A stretch of DNA of 64,000 bases from Symbiodinium microadriaticum. Its lineage: Eukaryota; Sar; Dinophyceae; Suessiales; Symbiodiniaceae. Positions within the stretch are counted from its first letter, which is position 1. Each line of letters opens with the position of its first letter. Below the pieces are notes generated by a model. It did no database searches. It was not told the origin of the DNA and was given only the letters and a program-made list of their open reading frames with translations. This document shows positions 1-11,599 of the stretch, in pieces. The DNA lies in contig LSRX01000349.1 of NCBI GenBank assembly GCA_001939145.1, positions 535,774 to 599,773 of the forward strand. The letters are read 5' to 3'. Position numbers and translations under genes: made by a program.

Positions 1-789
1 GGCTACCTTTTGGCAGCCACTGACGAGATCCGTTGCATGCTTCTGCTCCTGCGCCACGCAAGCCCCTCCTTGAAACAGACGGCTTCACATAGACGTTAAA
101 AACCAATGACGGACCCCCAATCGAAGAGCCCGCAGCCTAGCTAGGCCCTGCTTTCGAGGAAGCATCAGACAGCTGAAGAAGCCGGTGTTGATTTGGGCTT
201 TAAGGGTCTTTGCACCACGTCCAAGGAACAGCGATGGCCCCAGCCTGGCTGACACGTGCGAGGGCACCTACGCCGGGGAGGTGCTAGGGCGCCCAAATGG
301 TTGCGATGTAACTAGGGTAAATAGAGGTCGGCCGGAAGCCATTGAAGCATTAGTGATGGCATCCCCCTCTTACCAGGTGTTATAATATAAAAACTTACAT
401 AGGGAAATATAGCCTAATACCAAACAGTCCTCATATAAACCTACATAGGTATACTTTAATACTGCGCTGGGCTGATTTTTCGACCGGCGCAATTCCGCAA
501 CTGCAACACTATGTGTGCTAGAAAATTACAGCGTGTAGCTCGACAATTTCGGCTCGGCGACCCTATATTGAAGTAAGGATTGCGTCTCAGGAAATCGTCT
601 TGAAGCTTACAGTGGTCTCATCATGCAATGTCCCACTCAAGCATCTACTGCTTGTTTCGCAGGTTTGCGTTTAGGCTTTGGTTGCTATGCGGTTTTGAAA
701 TTCATGCTGAAAGGTAGTCGCTACCACACGTTCTTCTGGGTTTCTATCCGGGGCTTCTGTGGGGGGGGGGGGACCTCTGAATCACAATA

Positions 790-850
790 CCAAGCCCCTT
801 GTAGTTGAAGGTATATTGCTTGACGAAGGGGTATTGGACTCTCTGGGACT
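790..850. mobile_element. MITE family C, truncated copy
   Basis: Only the loop and right arm remain: AAGCCCCTTGTAGTTGAAGG, then TATATTGCTTGACGAAGGGG and TATTGGACTCTCTGGG. Confidence 0.6.
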
Positions 851-1290
851 CCAGTGCAGCTTCGGGCGGTTGAAGCGATGATTCGAGTTGAGGATCGGCG
901 GAAACGGTTCCATCTCTTGTCTCTTGCAGCAAGATAGCAGCAGCCACCGGCTGTGGAGCACATCCCAAGCTGGACTACCGTTCAGATCCGGAGGTTCAGG
1001 AACGCTCTCTAGTGCAAGAAGGTTCCTTTTGCCGTGCCTGGGCAGGCTGTGCCCTCTGCACTCAAGCCAAACATCCTGAACTCACGCCCTAAACCCTAAA
1101 CCCCTAAACCCTAAACACAATCATGATCCCACAAACGCTGGAGCCCTCACAAGCAGAAACTGCTCACGTCGCAGGACGTTCCTATCGGTGGAGACTGGAG
1201 CCGCACCCCGGCGCCGGTTTCATTCCGACTCACTGGGACATCGGCTCTAGAGATCATGCTGCGGAATGTGTTGTGCTGATTTAGGCCTGG

Positions 1291-1362
1291 CCATATCTAT
1301 AGTACATACTTAGGCCTTAAAGGGTATAGGTACCTTATAAGGGTCAAGTATGTACTGTATGG
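1291..1362. mobile_element. Hairpin element I (CCATATCTATAGTACATACTT)
   Basis: CCATATCTATAGTACATACT pairs with AAGTATGTACTGTATGG across a ~35-base loop. Single copy seen. Confidence 0.5.
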
Positions 1363-3413
1363 GCACATGGAGCCTCAGGGCCTTAGGGTTAGATATTATC
1401 ACAAGCACTAAACCCTGACCCGAAACCCCACACATTGTTACACCCCTAAACCCTAAACCCTAGCATGCTCTGCATGACTGCATGAGGCTGAATTCTTGAA
1501 TTTATGAATTTATAGCATGGATGGGCTTGTTCAAAGGTCGGGGATGCCCCCCTGCATGCATGGAGTTCGTAAGATGCATGCGATCCGTGGCTTGGCTGAT
1601 AGGGGACAGCTTGGCAAAGTGAAGTGGAAGACGATGCCTGATCAACCTGATCAGCCCTGCTGGTGTGAGAAGACACCTAACGAGGACGAGTCTATTTGTC
1701 AGAGGTTTCAAGAAACCCACTGACAGATGGACCCTGAGGGCAGCGAACGGAGTTGTTTGGAATGTGGAGGTGTGCCAGACTCTCATGAGTGAAGTCAGTG
1801 TGCATGTGCAGATGCCTCGCATGCTTATGACGTGGAAGTTGAATTGGCTTTAAAGCTGTTTTCTTTTCTTTTCGACTGGTCAATGTGCTGGTTTTGGTAG
1901 CTCGTAAATTCTACTAGCTCTTTTCGCCAACGTGCGTACGCGGTACTCGAATCCTCGCCTGGCTTGTCCTAGTCGTGAGTGCTGAAACCCCTAAACCCCT
2001 AAATCCTAAACAAACCCCAAACATTGTTGCGAAAGCGTAAAACACTTCATGGGCATTTTTGCCATATCTTCAGGCGAGACAGGGATGGCCTACTTCCACC
2101 CAGACTCCTGCGATGAGGCCATCCCGTATGATGCATGGGAGTCGATATCGAAGCCCTTCTGCCTACACCCCTAAATGGTGCTTAGGGTTTGGGGTGGCGC
2201 TGCATTTGGGACTTTTGGATACCACTTTCGGATACTGCATCCCTACTGGAGAGCCTGTGTTGGTTTCTAGTAACCCGGCCGAAACCCTAAATCGATTGGT
2301 TCTAAACTTCTAAAGCTAGAGTCGGTGTACGAACCTGCTAAGACTGCTTCATGCTGTCAGTCGCAAGGCCTGCGCCAAGGCGCGCTGCCTTGCAGATGCG
2401 AGCTGTGCAGGTGGGGCTTGGGATGCTTCCGGGCTCGGGGCGAGAGGCCGTCAGGCTTCGTGCACTTCGGAAGCATGCGCTGGAAAGGAAGATTTGAAAG
2501 CGGGAAGCTGGAACTGGGCACCCGCAGATCTCTTGCGCAAGGCTGCGCGAAACTTGATCCTTGAAGCTCTTGCTCCGGCGGATACACGCCCAAAATCAAA
2601 AGCTCCATGGGTGCGCGAACAAAAGCAACAACACCCTAAGTCCTAAACGAACCTACGACCCCACATGAGCATTGATTGAGAAAGTTCAGGTGACATCAGG
2701 ATGTGCTGGGTGAATCGACCTAGTGCATGTTCGTTAACAATGAACCAGTATCGAAAATTGAGACCTTGCTTGGCTTTGCCCGAGAGTGAGAGTCAGAAAA
2801 TCATTGGTGGTGTAGCTGCAAGAAGGCGGGAACAGTCGCCGCAGGACAGGAATCGCATGCAGCGCACAGCAGCAGCTGAAGCAGAAGTAGCAGTAGTAGC
2901 CGTCGTCGTCGTAGTCGGCGTCGTCGTAGCATTGGCAGCGGCATCAACACCAAATGCTAAAGCATAAGGTATAACAGCAGGGGCATATAGGGCGTTAGCA
3001 AGAACAATGACAACATAGAAGTGGGTGTCTCGTGTGCAGGAATGACAGTGGCCACCTTTGCCTTCGACTCGCGAAGGAGCGGCGTCCAGTCCGGTACAGT
3101 AGTTTCGCATGCCACCAGATATTTTCGAAACAACAGTACCAGATGCGAGGCTATCCGAATGAAAATAGGAATAATACTAACAGCAACAACGACATTATGA
3201 AAAAGCTGAATACTTGTAATGATTTAGGGTTTAGGGTTTGATACTACTAATACTACTGATACTACTGAACCTGCTGGAGCAGAGTCCACGAGCCAGTTGG
3301 CGCAGCAGATTACGGTCGCATCTTGCATGTTAAGGCTGTGGAAGAAGTTGCTCGGATCATCTGTGGCCGAAGCATGCCGCATCTTCTCAATGCCTTTGGT
3401 GGGGTTAGGGCCG

Positions 3414-3517
3414 TTTAGGGTTTAGGTTTCTATTGTGCAAGGTTTAGGGTTTTAGGGTTTAGAAGTTTAGGGCTTTTTAGGGACCCCTAAACCCTAAACC
3501 CTAAACCCTAAACCCTA
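3414..3517. repeat. Head-to-head telomere-like junction (TTTAGGG then CCCTAAA)
   Basis: Degenerate TTTAGGG units (3,414-3,482) meet five CCCTAAA units (3,484-3,517). This is the orientation expected at a fused pair of chromosome ends. Confidence 0.8.
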
Positions 3518-3644
3518 GGACTATCCTGAAACCTAAGCTCCCAGCGTTTTGCGAAGGTGCTCGATTCGTTCGCAGCACGCGCCTCCCCAAAGACTTCAGG
3601 AGCCCCCGTGAACCAGGAGACTCCAGGAGCCCATAAGAACGTAT

Positions 3645-3757
3645 CCAGGGAGCCCAATACCCTTTTTTTTTTAAGGAATATAGCTTAGTTCATAAATCTG
3701 AAGCCCCCTTATAATTTAAGGTATATTCCTTGATAAAGGGGTATTGGGCTCCCTGGG
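3645..3757. mobile_element. MITE family C (CCCAATACCCCTTAATTAAG)
   Basis: A 113-bp hairpin with terminal repeats CCAGGGAGCCCAATACCC and GGGTATTGGGCTCCCTGG, and GGAATATA near both arms. Confidence 0.8.
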
Positions 3758-5365
3758 AACCGCAATCGTCCCCGGTAAACCCTAACCCCCTCCCTCCCAC
3801 CCCCCATTGCAGGACGGCCGCCCTGAAATCCAGCGTGTCGGGCTTTACCGACTGGGAAGGTGCTGATTTCCGCTTGAAGGGGGGAGAAAATTGGGGTTTG
3901 GGGTTTTGGGGCTTAGGGTTTAGGGTTTGTTTGGGGCACCTTTGAGGGTTGTGTTTTTTCCTGTTGTGCTGTAGGGTTTGCTATTGCCTTATCGGGCTGT
4001 TGGCAGGGTTTAAGGGTTGTGGGATGTTCAGGTTTCAGGAATGGGCACGGGTACAAGAGTACGACAGGGTTGTACTCGTACGGGAATCAGGGATGTTCAG
4101 CGCCTGGAGCCCCGGATTAGTGATGGAGCGGGGCTCCGAAAACAGACTGCTGAATACAGGGGTCGGGGAAAGTGCCAAGCTCATTCCTTATTTAGGCTTG
4201 TTTAATGTGCTTATAGTATAGACTGTGTGACGTAACCAAAAACATTATTCTCATCATAAAAACCCCTATCCTCAAACCCGCCTAGACTCCATTAGAGGAC
4301 CCGGTTAAAGACCCTAAAAGCAAAACCTTACAGCCCTAAACCCTAACCCCTAAACCCTTTCTGCCTCCCCTCAACCCTAAACTCTAAACCGCCCTATTTA
4401 AAACCTCAACCCTCAAGCCCTAAACCCTAAACATCGCTGATTCCAGTTCTTATGGCCTCTATTTCATGCACTGAACTGTAGAGATTCAGTCTCGGAGCGC
4501 GTGGTGTCGGAGCCTATTTTCGGGGTTTTGAGTTTTTTGGGGTTCAGGGTTTCGGGATTTTCAGGAGGTAGCGATAGTAATTCGTAAATCAAAGCTGGGT
4601 TGCCTGTTTTTGCAGGAAGACTAGCAAGATGCCGCCATAGATACGTCGTCCCTTAAATTTCAATGGGTTCTACGATGTGGTTTGCTTAGTTACTTCAGGG
4701 ATATTGGCGTTCCTTTCCTTCTGCATACAGAGTTGCTTGTGAGCCCGTTACTCAATAAGATGTTTCGAGGGTCATACGCCTCTTCAGAAATCTTGACCTG
4801 TGCAGCTCAGATGGTCGTTCTAGCATGGATAGCATGGATCCCACTTATTCGTCAAGATCTAGTTTTGGGTCCGGTATGTTCCTGGCAGAGAAACTTGTCA
4901 GGTGATTGCTAGGAGAGTTCGGAAGCGTTGGCTGCTAGCTAGTCTCCATACATCCCAAGCGTGGCATTCGTTTCTGTAGTTTGCTGCCTTCCTGCGCAGG
5001 CTACGAGTGCTTACGCAAAGCGACGTGGGTTCCGACATCAAGCGCTCAGCCGCTTGCCCCGTTCCTGGGCCCCTTGCTGCTTCTCGCCGGGCTAATATAG
5101 GGGCCGGAACAATTGCCAACATTATTCATTAGTGCCTTCGGGCTCTTTCTTATTTTTTACATTGAACTACATAAAGCCCTAGTCTAACATATTTAACTAT
5201 AGTGTACCCCCAAAGCCCGTGACCTTATGCCATATTCATTTTTGGTTGATGAAGGCCCCTGTATCAGCTTCGGACACGGCGTTTGGAGGCTCTGAGTCGG
5301 GACAGCCTTTGCGGTCCTGGGTCGGGAGAGCTGTTTCACCTGCAACTTCATCCTGGACCCCAAAC

Positions 5366-5473
5366 CCAGAGAGCCCAATACCCCTTAATTAAGGAATATA
5401 CCTTAAATTACAAGGGGCTTCATATTATGATTTAGGCTAGATTCCTTAATTAAGGGGTATTGGGCTGTCTGGG
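5366..5473. mobile_element. MITE family C
   Basis: A 108-bp copy; the arms read GCCCAATACCCCTTAATTAA and its complement, with loop GGGGCTTCATATTATGATTT shared with 35.2 kb. Confidence 0.85.
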
Positions 5474-6623
5474 AACCCCTATCATCCCCAAGCCGCGCCC
5501 GCGAACTTCAAAATAGCATGACAGTGCCGAGGCCAGAATTGTGAATCTAGAGCCCCACCTTTGCAAACCCCGAACCTCGAAAGCTCCTTGGACCCGAAAG
5601 CTTAAACAAAATCCTGAACCCTAACATTCTGCGAGGGTTTTGCAGTAGGCGAAAGCCCCTGCCGATCACCTGCTAGAGCCGGGAGACCTGCTTGAGGTGT
5701 ACCGGTGCTGTCCTTCAAAGAGATATTTAGAATTTAGAGTTTATGGATTAAACAAGTGATCAAAAAGTGCAGGTAGCTTGGTGGGTTCCTATCAGATGAC
5801 TGATGACGAGGATATAACGCATATCCCTTGTGGTCGCTGTATGGTGATGCTCTCTCCCTCTGTTTATTTACTTACTATACAAGTATTATCTAGGCATCTG
5901 TTTTCAATAAGGTCAACCTTGAGGTGAACAGCTTCGTAGCGGCTGAGCAGTTCTAGGAAATAGTGGACCCGAATACAGCAAGGTTAGGCCCCCAATAAAC
6001 GCACCTAAGCAAAAGAGGGTTAGGCGGGTTTGGGCGGCCCTATGATAGCGATCCTACTCCCTTGCATTCTTCTGTGTTCTGAAGGGTTCTTATCAAGGAT
6101 CTTCTTCGTGGAGTTTCACTCAATGTCCAAAATCTTGAGGATGCCCCTTCGCAGCCTGTCTCGCTTCGGAAAGCCGGAAGCAGACAAAGCAGCAGCATTG
6201 CGAGTCCTCGGCAAAACAGGCGCTTGAAGATGACCAATGTCAGCTCCCGGCCCAGAAAATTGTGAATCTACCGGTCACGAACTATTGTAACTATTGAAGA
6301 AGCTCGCCATGATGCCCCTGAACTGGTGGTTTCAGACAGTCAGAGATCCTTCATTCCGGACCCCTAATAATCCCTAAAAAAAGCCCTGAACAGACCCAGG
6401 CCTTAGGATGGTGAGGCCTAGGAGGCAAAAGCGCTTTCCATGTTTGCTCCAGGCTCCTCTATGCACATGTTTCTTAGGGTTGAGACAAACTTTCAGATTT
6501 CCCTATTTTTAACTTCAAGGCCTTCTTCTAATCCCTAGACTCTGACTCCCAAGCTTTGCCCAAAGCACTGTAGACTTTAGCCGGGGCAAGGGTTGGCCGG
6601 ATGTGCAGACGTATATTGACGAA

Positions 6624-6680
6624 CATAGGGGCCTTAAAAATTAGAATAGGGTTTCAGGGTATGTTAGACTATCCTGATAA
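6624..6680. repeat. Dispersed ~50-bp repeat J
   Basis: TAGGGGCCTTAAAAATTAGA then ATAGGGTTTCAGGGTAT recurs at 34,757-34,800 and 63,832-63,875. No terminal inverted repeat was found. Confidence 0.6.
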
Positions 6681-7054
6681 CCATGTCCTCTAAGTTAGAT
6701 GGATTTAGCTTTGAACTTGTTCGGGAAAGGGCGCCCTCTTTAAGCCTCGGCCTGCTTCCCTTTACTAAACTTAATTATTATGTGTTTGGAACATTGAGTA
6801 GTTTGCTGATGCTTAAGTCTTTGTCGCTTTGCAGCAGCTTGCCGACGCGGCGTTGGCCATGGATTGCTGGCAGATGAGGGAGCTTGCTGCGGTTACAGGC
6901 AGGGCTTGTTGCCCGGGCTTGAGGCGTAAGCAAAGCCGCAAAGCATGCTTCGGGGTCTAGGGTTTAGAGCGTAGGGCAGCGAAGCAACTACAAGGCATCA
7001 GTACGCCTAAATGAGACCTTTTGACATCATGCAGTCCGGAAGAACGTGTAGGGC

Positions 7055-7055
<1 letters not shown>

Positions 7056-7105
<50 letters not shown>
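7056..7105. repeat. CTG trinucleotide microsatellite
   Basis: About 16 uninterrupted CTG units; no gene context is recognised. Confidence 0.95.
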
Positions 7106-7106
<1 letters not shown>

Positions 7107-7763
7107 GGAAGTCATGTCCGAACTTCAGTGGAAGTTCTGTCATGCCTGTAGTCCTTCATTTTCTCCGCCGGCGAAATTCAGGCAAGCCTACATCACAAAC
7201 ACCGAAACCTTGAAGCTTGAGTTGTACACCTAAACCGTAAGGTTGGTGACGGCTTTAATGGAGGTGCAGCAGATTGTCAACGAGCTGCCCCTTTGCGGGG
7301 TGAAACAACCTCAACGTATACCCATCAAGACGGTCTCAAGCCCTACAGAATCCGCATAAACCCTGGAAATAATTAATCATAGTGAAGAATGCTTACATGC
7401 TTATATAGTCCGAAAGTGCCCTGTAGAACCTTGGGGTAGCAACCCTGCATAATGCAGCACTTTTGGAACCCTTTTTTTCAAACTCAAGATTTAATACTTT
7501 AGAAGCTTCATCAATCCAATACAGACTCTATAGACCCTAAAATCTCTATGTTCAGGCTTTAGCCTGCCCTATGAGGCTCCCTGTGGACATGTTGCTGCAG
7601 AAAAAAAGGCCCCCAAAACAAAAAAAACTAAAGCCCTAAACCCTGAACCCTAAACCCTATTAGGCCCTAAACCCCCAATGCTATGTTCAGCGTTACAAGC
7701 CCTGCTTCCCTGGAGGTTACTGGCCAGCGGCTCAAGAGGCTCCGCCTCTTTCGTTCGACTTGT

Positions 7764-8208
7764 TTGGCGAAAGTCTGCTTCTGGTGTTCTCGGTTCTTTG
7801 AGGGTTGAGGGTTTCGGGTTTAGGGTTTAAGATTTTGGGGGTTGAGGGGGCGGGTTTTGGGGGAAAGTATGTTTCTGGTATTCTAGGAATTTGGAGGGTT
7901 TAGGGGTCGGGTTTTTGGGGAAAGTATGTTTCTGGTATTCTAGGTTTTTTGAGGGTTTAGGGGTCGGGTTTTGGGGAAAGTATGTTTCTGGTATTCTAGG
8001 AATTTTGAGGGGTTTAGGGGTCGGGTTTTGGGGAAAATGTGTTTCTGGTATTCTAGGTTTTTGGAGGGTTTAGGGGTCGGGTGTTGGGGAAAGTATGTTT
8101 CTGGTATTCTAGGTTTTTTGAGGGTTTAGGGGTCGGGTTTTTGGGGAAAGTATGTTTCTGGTATTCTAGGTTTTTGAGGGTTTAGGGGTCGGGTTTTTGG
8201 GGAATCTT
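7764..8208. repeat. 57-bp minisatellite, about seven copies
   Basis: A unit of about 57 bp (GGGGAAAGTATGTTTCTGGT, then ATTCTAGGTTTTTGAGGG and TTTAGGGGTCGGG) repeats near 7,862, 7,918, 7,974, 8,031, 8,087 and 8,145, with a divergent first copy at 7,764. Each unit ends with a TTTAGGG-like word. The short frame across it is a by-product of the period (57 = 3 x 19). Confidence 0.85.
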
Positions 8209-9653
8209 TTTGTTGTGCTACTATGAACTTGGGGTTTCCTCAGCTTTGGAAGTAGAAGATGTGAGTTTGGCGATGTTTAAAACCCTAAACTCTAAACCCT
8301 AACCGTAAGTTTAAAGTTTAGGATGTACCAGCAGTGGTGGGCCGGGGAGATCAGGGCCACTGGAGGGGTTTGGCTTGGGCGCCCGGGTGATGTGCGGTCC
8401 GGAAGTTGTAGCTTGAGAGAGCATATACATTTCGAGCCACCTGCGGTGGGACTATTACATGTTATTCACTGAAGTATTCCGCCCCAAGGTTATGAGACTT
8501 GGCAACGGCTTTCTGATGCTCAAGCCTGAACTGCTGAGCTTTGTCTTCAAGGTTTAGCAGTCGCAATCATTACAGCGACATCTACGAACCTCCTTGTAAC
8601 ACCCTACTATTGCCTTTACAAACGCCTTGTCAAGAGGCTCTACACCTCATAGCCCTAAACCCTGAGCCAAAACCCTAAGCCCTCAAAAAATCCTAAACCC
8701 TGAACTCGTAGGCCCGGAATCCTAGGCCCTACGCCCCAAGCCCTGGTGAAGAGCCGATCCAAAGCCATAACCCCCAAAACCTAAGCACTGTGTATGCTTA
8801 CCTTGTCTTGCAGTCAGGGAGATCCTTGAGGTACCCATGGCTCCTCCGAATTGGTGCTCCGACTGTATCATGGAGGAGAAGGGCCCTCAAACCAAAAGCT
8901 AGACCCTAAACCCTTAAGCCGTCAAACACGTAAATCCTTAAGCGCTATAAACCCTTACATAAACCCTTTTGAAGAACCCTGTAACCTTGTCAGGTTGATC
9001 GGCCCTCCAGAAGGCCGCAAACTCCACTGCTGCAGCTGCTGCCTGGTTTTGAGATGCTTTATGGTGCTTTAGGGTGGTCTAAGGGGTTATGGTTTACGGT
9101 GGTTTCGGGTTGTGCCCGGTAGGGTGTAGTGCTTGTTGTCGGGCGTTTTGTTTTGAGAGTTTATACTGGCACGCAGCCAGAATGAGAGCCACACATCAAC
9201 AAGCATCGAACGGGTTGGCTTCCCAAGGCAGCCTGCGCAGTATGCAAAGATGCTACTGTATCCCCAACACCCCATTGCAGTTATTTAGGCCCCTGCATTA
9301 TTGAGCCCTAGGACGCCAACAACAACAACAACAACACCAGCACCCTAAATCCTAAACGATATACCCTGAGCCGCCACAGTGTCGGAATCATCGTGCTCGA
9401 GCTTGTCATGAACAAGCTGTTTGAGGTTTTGTCGCGCTCTAGAGTTCGAGGTTTCTCATGGTTTCGGTCATGCAAAGATTGTTCGCAAATTGCGGTGCGT
9501 TTTGAATTTTTTGTCGTTGTGTAACTAATTTTGTTCGACTCCCACTTCGGACGTATAAGCATCCTCGCAGGGTGGTTGCACGTATAAGCAAGGCTCTGAA
9601 GCTCTGAATGGAGCTTCCGTACCCAAAAAAAGTCGCCCCAATGCATAAACCCC

Positions 9654-9702
9654 NNNNNNNNNNNNNNNNNNNNNNNNNNNNNNNNNNNNNNNNNNNNNNN
9701 NN
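9654..9702. other. Assembly gap (49 N)
   Basis: A run of N. Any frame across it is meaningless. Confidence 1.
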
Positions 9703-9747
9703 TCTCACGCGATGTCGGTGATCAGTTTTCGAGACCACAACTGGCCA

Positions 9748-9841
9748 GTTCTCTTAATGAGGGTCCCTTTTGAGGCCCCCCCAAAGATAGTACGGCACCC
9801 TTATAAAAGGACCCTCAAAAGGGGCCCCTTCTTCAGAGAAC
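9748..9841. mobile_element. MITE family E (shared AGTACGGCACCCTT core)
   Basis: An inverted-repeat element with ends GTTCTCTTAATGAGGGTCCC and the complement-like GGGGCCCCTTCTTCAGAGAAC. The core AGTACGGCACCCTTATAAAA is shared with 24.4 kb. Confidence 0.65.
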
Positions 9842-9949
9842 CCCCCCAACTAGGAAAGACGCATTGAAGCGCGAGTTTTTTACGGGCTTTTTTGGGATTT
9901 TCGGAAAGTCGGGGAACCACTTAGGCCCTGGTTGAGTTTTCAGGGGTTT

Positions 9950-10045
9950 AGGGTTCCAGGGTTTAGGGCTTTAGGGTTTTAGTGTAGGGTTTTAGGGTTC
10001 AGGGGTTTAGGGCTTAAGGTTTGGAGGTTTAGGGCTTCGGGTTTC
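9950..10045. repeat. Degenerate TTTAGGG tract
   Basis: About ten imperfect TTTAGGG units. Confidence 0.75.
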
Positions 10046-10530
10046 ATCAAGACTTGGTAGCTGAGTGTGTGCACTTTACACGTTGACACGTTTATGGACA
10101 GTACTCGCCCCTGGTCTAGGACATTTTCAGGCGGGTAGTTACCGTTGTAGGAGCCTTATGGAATCTATATTGCCCTAAACTCCCCACCTGTAGTTTCCGT
10201 TTAAAAAGTTGACACTAAGAAGAGCTCGAAGATTCTGAAACCCTTACTCAGGGCCTACCTGCAGCCGAAGAGACTTACCTGCTTGGGTTCCTTTTTATGG
10301 TTTCTATTTATATATGAGGTCCTTAAGAAGGTCGGTCTTCTGGGCCACGGGTCGTGTTTGGGTGATGCCTGCTTTCAACTCCCTTGTGTGGTCTCGCGGG
10401 AGCATTATCAGCTAACGCCCTTTTTTCATTTTGTGGTCAGGCCCCAGATGAACCCCTATACAGTCCCTACAGAACTGAAAAAGAACTTTCTAAGCACCAA
10501 ACAAACATGCATGCAAGAACCCGTGTAGGC

Positions 10531-10930
10531 CGCTAGGTCCTAAACCCCTAAAGCCGAAAACCCCGGGCCCTAAACCCTAAACCCTGAAGCCAAAACCCTA
10601 AACCCTAAGCCTTTAAACCCTAAACCCTTAAACCCTTAACCCTTAAACCCTAAACCCTTAAATACCCTTAAACCCTTAAGCCCTAAACCTAAGCCCTAAA
10701 CCCCAAAGCCAAGACCCTAAACCCTAGTCCCTGCACCCTTAAACCCTAAACCTAAGCCCTAAACCAGAAAGCCAAAGCCCTAAACCCTGAACCCTACACA
10801 AACCCTTAAAACCCTAAACCCTTCAAAACTAAACCTTGACCCCTTAAACTCTTAAACCCTAAACCGAAACCCCTAAGCCAGCCCCTAAACCAGAAGGCCA
10901 AAACCCTAAACTCTAGTCCTAGGCCCCACA
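10531..10930. repeat. Long degenerate CCCTAAA tract
   Basis: Nearly 400 bp are built almost only of CCCTAAA variants (CCCTTAAA, CCTAAG, CCAAAA and others). It is the longest telomere-like stretch in the window. The many indels indicate old, decayed repeats. Confidence 0.85.
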
Positions 10931-11011
10931 TGATCGCTGCAATGCTGGCCTGGCGACTGCAGCTTAAGCTTTGAGCGAACAGCCCATCTGCTGAACTTCA
11001 AAGGGTGGTAG

Positions 11012-11070
11012 CTAGGGTTTAGGGTTTAGGGGTTTAGGGTTTAGGGGTTTGAGGGTTTAGTTTTTGAGGG
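11012..11070. repeat. TTTAGGG tract
   Basis: Seven units of TTTAGGG/TTTAGGGG, just downstream of the long CCCTAAA tract and opposite in orientation. Confidence 0.8.
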
Positions 11071-11441
11071 CTTCATTGCGGTGCAGCTTCCCAGCTGATT
11101 CGCAGAGTCTGGGCACAAAGGGTTGATGCAGAGGGTGTTTATGGAGTATGTCGGTGTTGTTGCAGGGATTGTGAACCGGCTTTCAATTTCTTTGAAGGGC
11201 TTTTGTAGGGCCTGTAGGGTTTAGGCAGCGGGGTCGCAGCTGAATTAGATTGGTGTTTGGAGGCACACTGATGGACTATGAGGGGGGCATTGTTTCAATA
11301 TGGTTCATTCAGTCATTCCTACCCCCCTATTATTATGCAGTCGACAACCTTCGATTGTCTTCTTTGTTCTTGTCGTCATCTTTGCTGTCGTCTTGATAGC
11401 TCCTGGTAGCTCCCATCGCGATAAGCAGAAACTCTACTATG

Positions 11442-11599
11442 GTTGATGATATAAATCCTGCATTACCCCGTAATAAGGAAAACACCATAATTCCCATAGT
11501 GTAGGGTCCTTAAGGTAACCCCTAAACCCTATACCGCCTATACTATAACTCCCATGGTTTACAGGGTCCTTGGGGTAGTGCAGGATTTATATCATCAAC
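11442..11599. mobile_element. MITE family D (GTTGATGATATAAATCCTGC), internally duplicated
   Basis: The ends are GTTGATGATATAAATCCTGC and its complement. The segment CCATA..GGTCCTTAAGGTA occurs twice, the two copies being separated at about 11,520-11,532 by CCCCTAAACCCTA. Confidence 0.8.

Larger units (their letters stand above)
1..9653. other. No recognisable gene; repeat-rich intergenic or intronic DNA
   Basis: Apart from the repeats listed separately, this holds short CCCTAAA tracts (about 1,087-1,116; 1,444-1,461; 3,222-3,240; 4,330-4,430; 7,636-7,672). Open frames are all under 125 codons and lack family signatures. A purine/CGT microsatellite-like patch lies at about 2,870-2,940. Confidence 0.6.
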
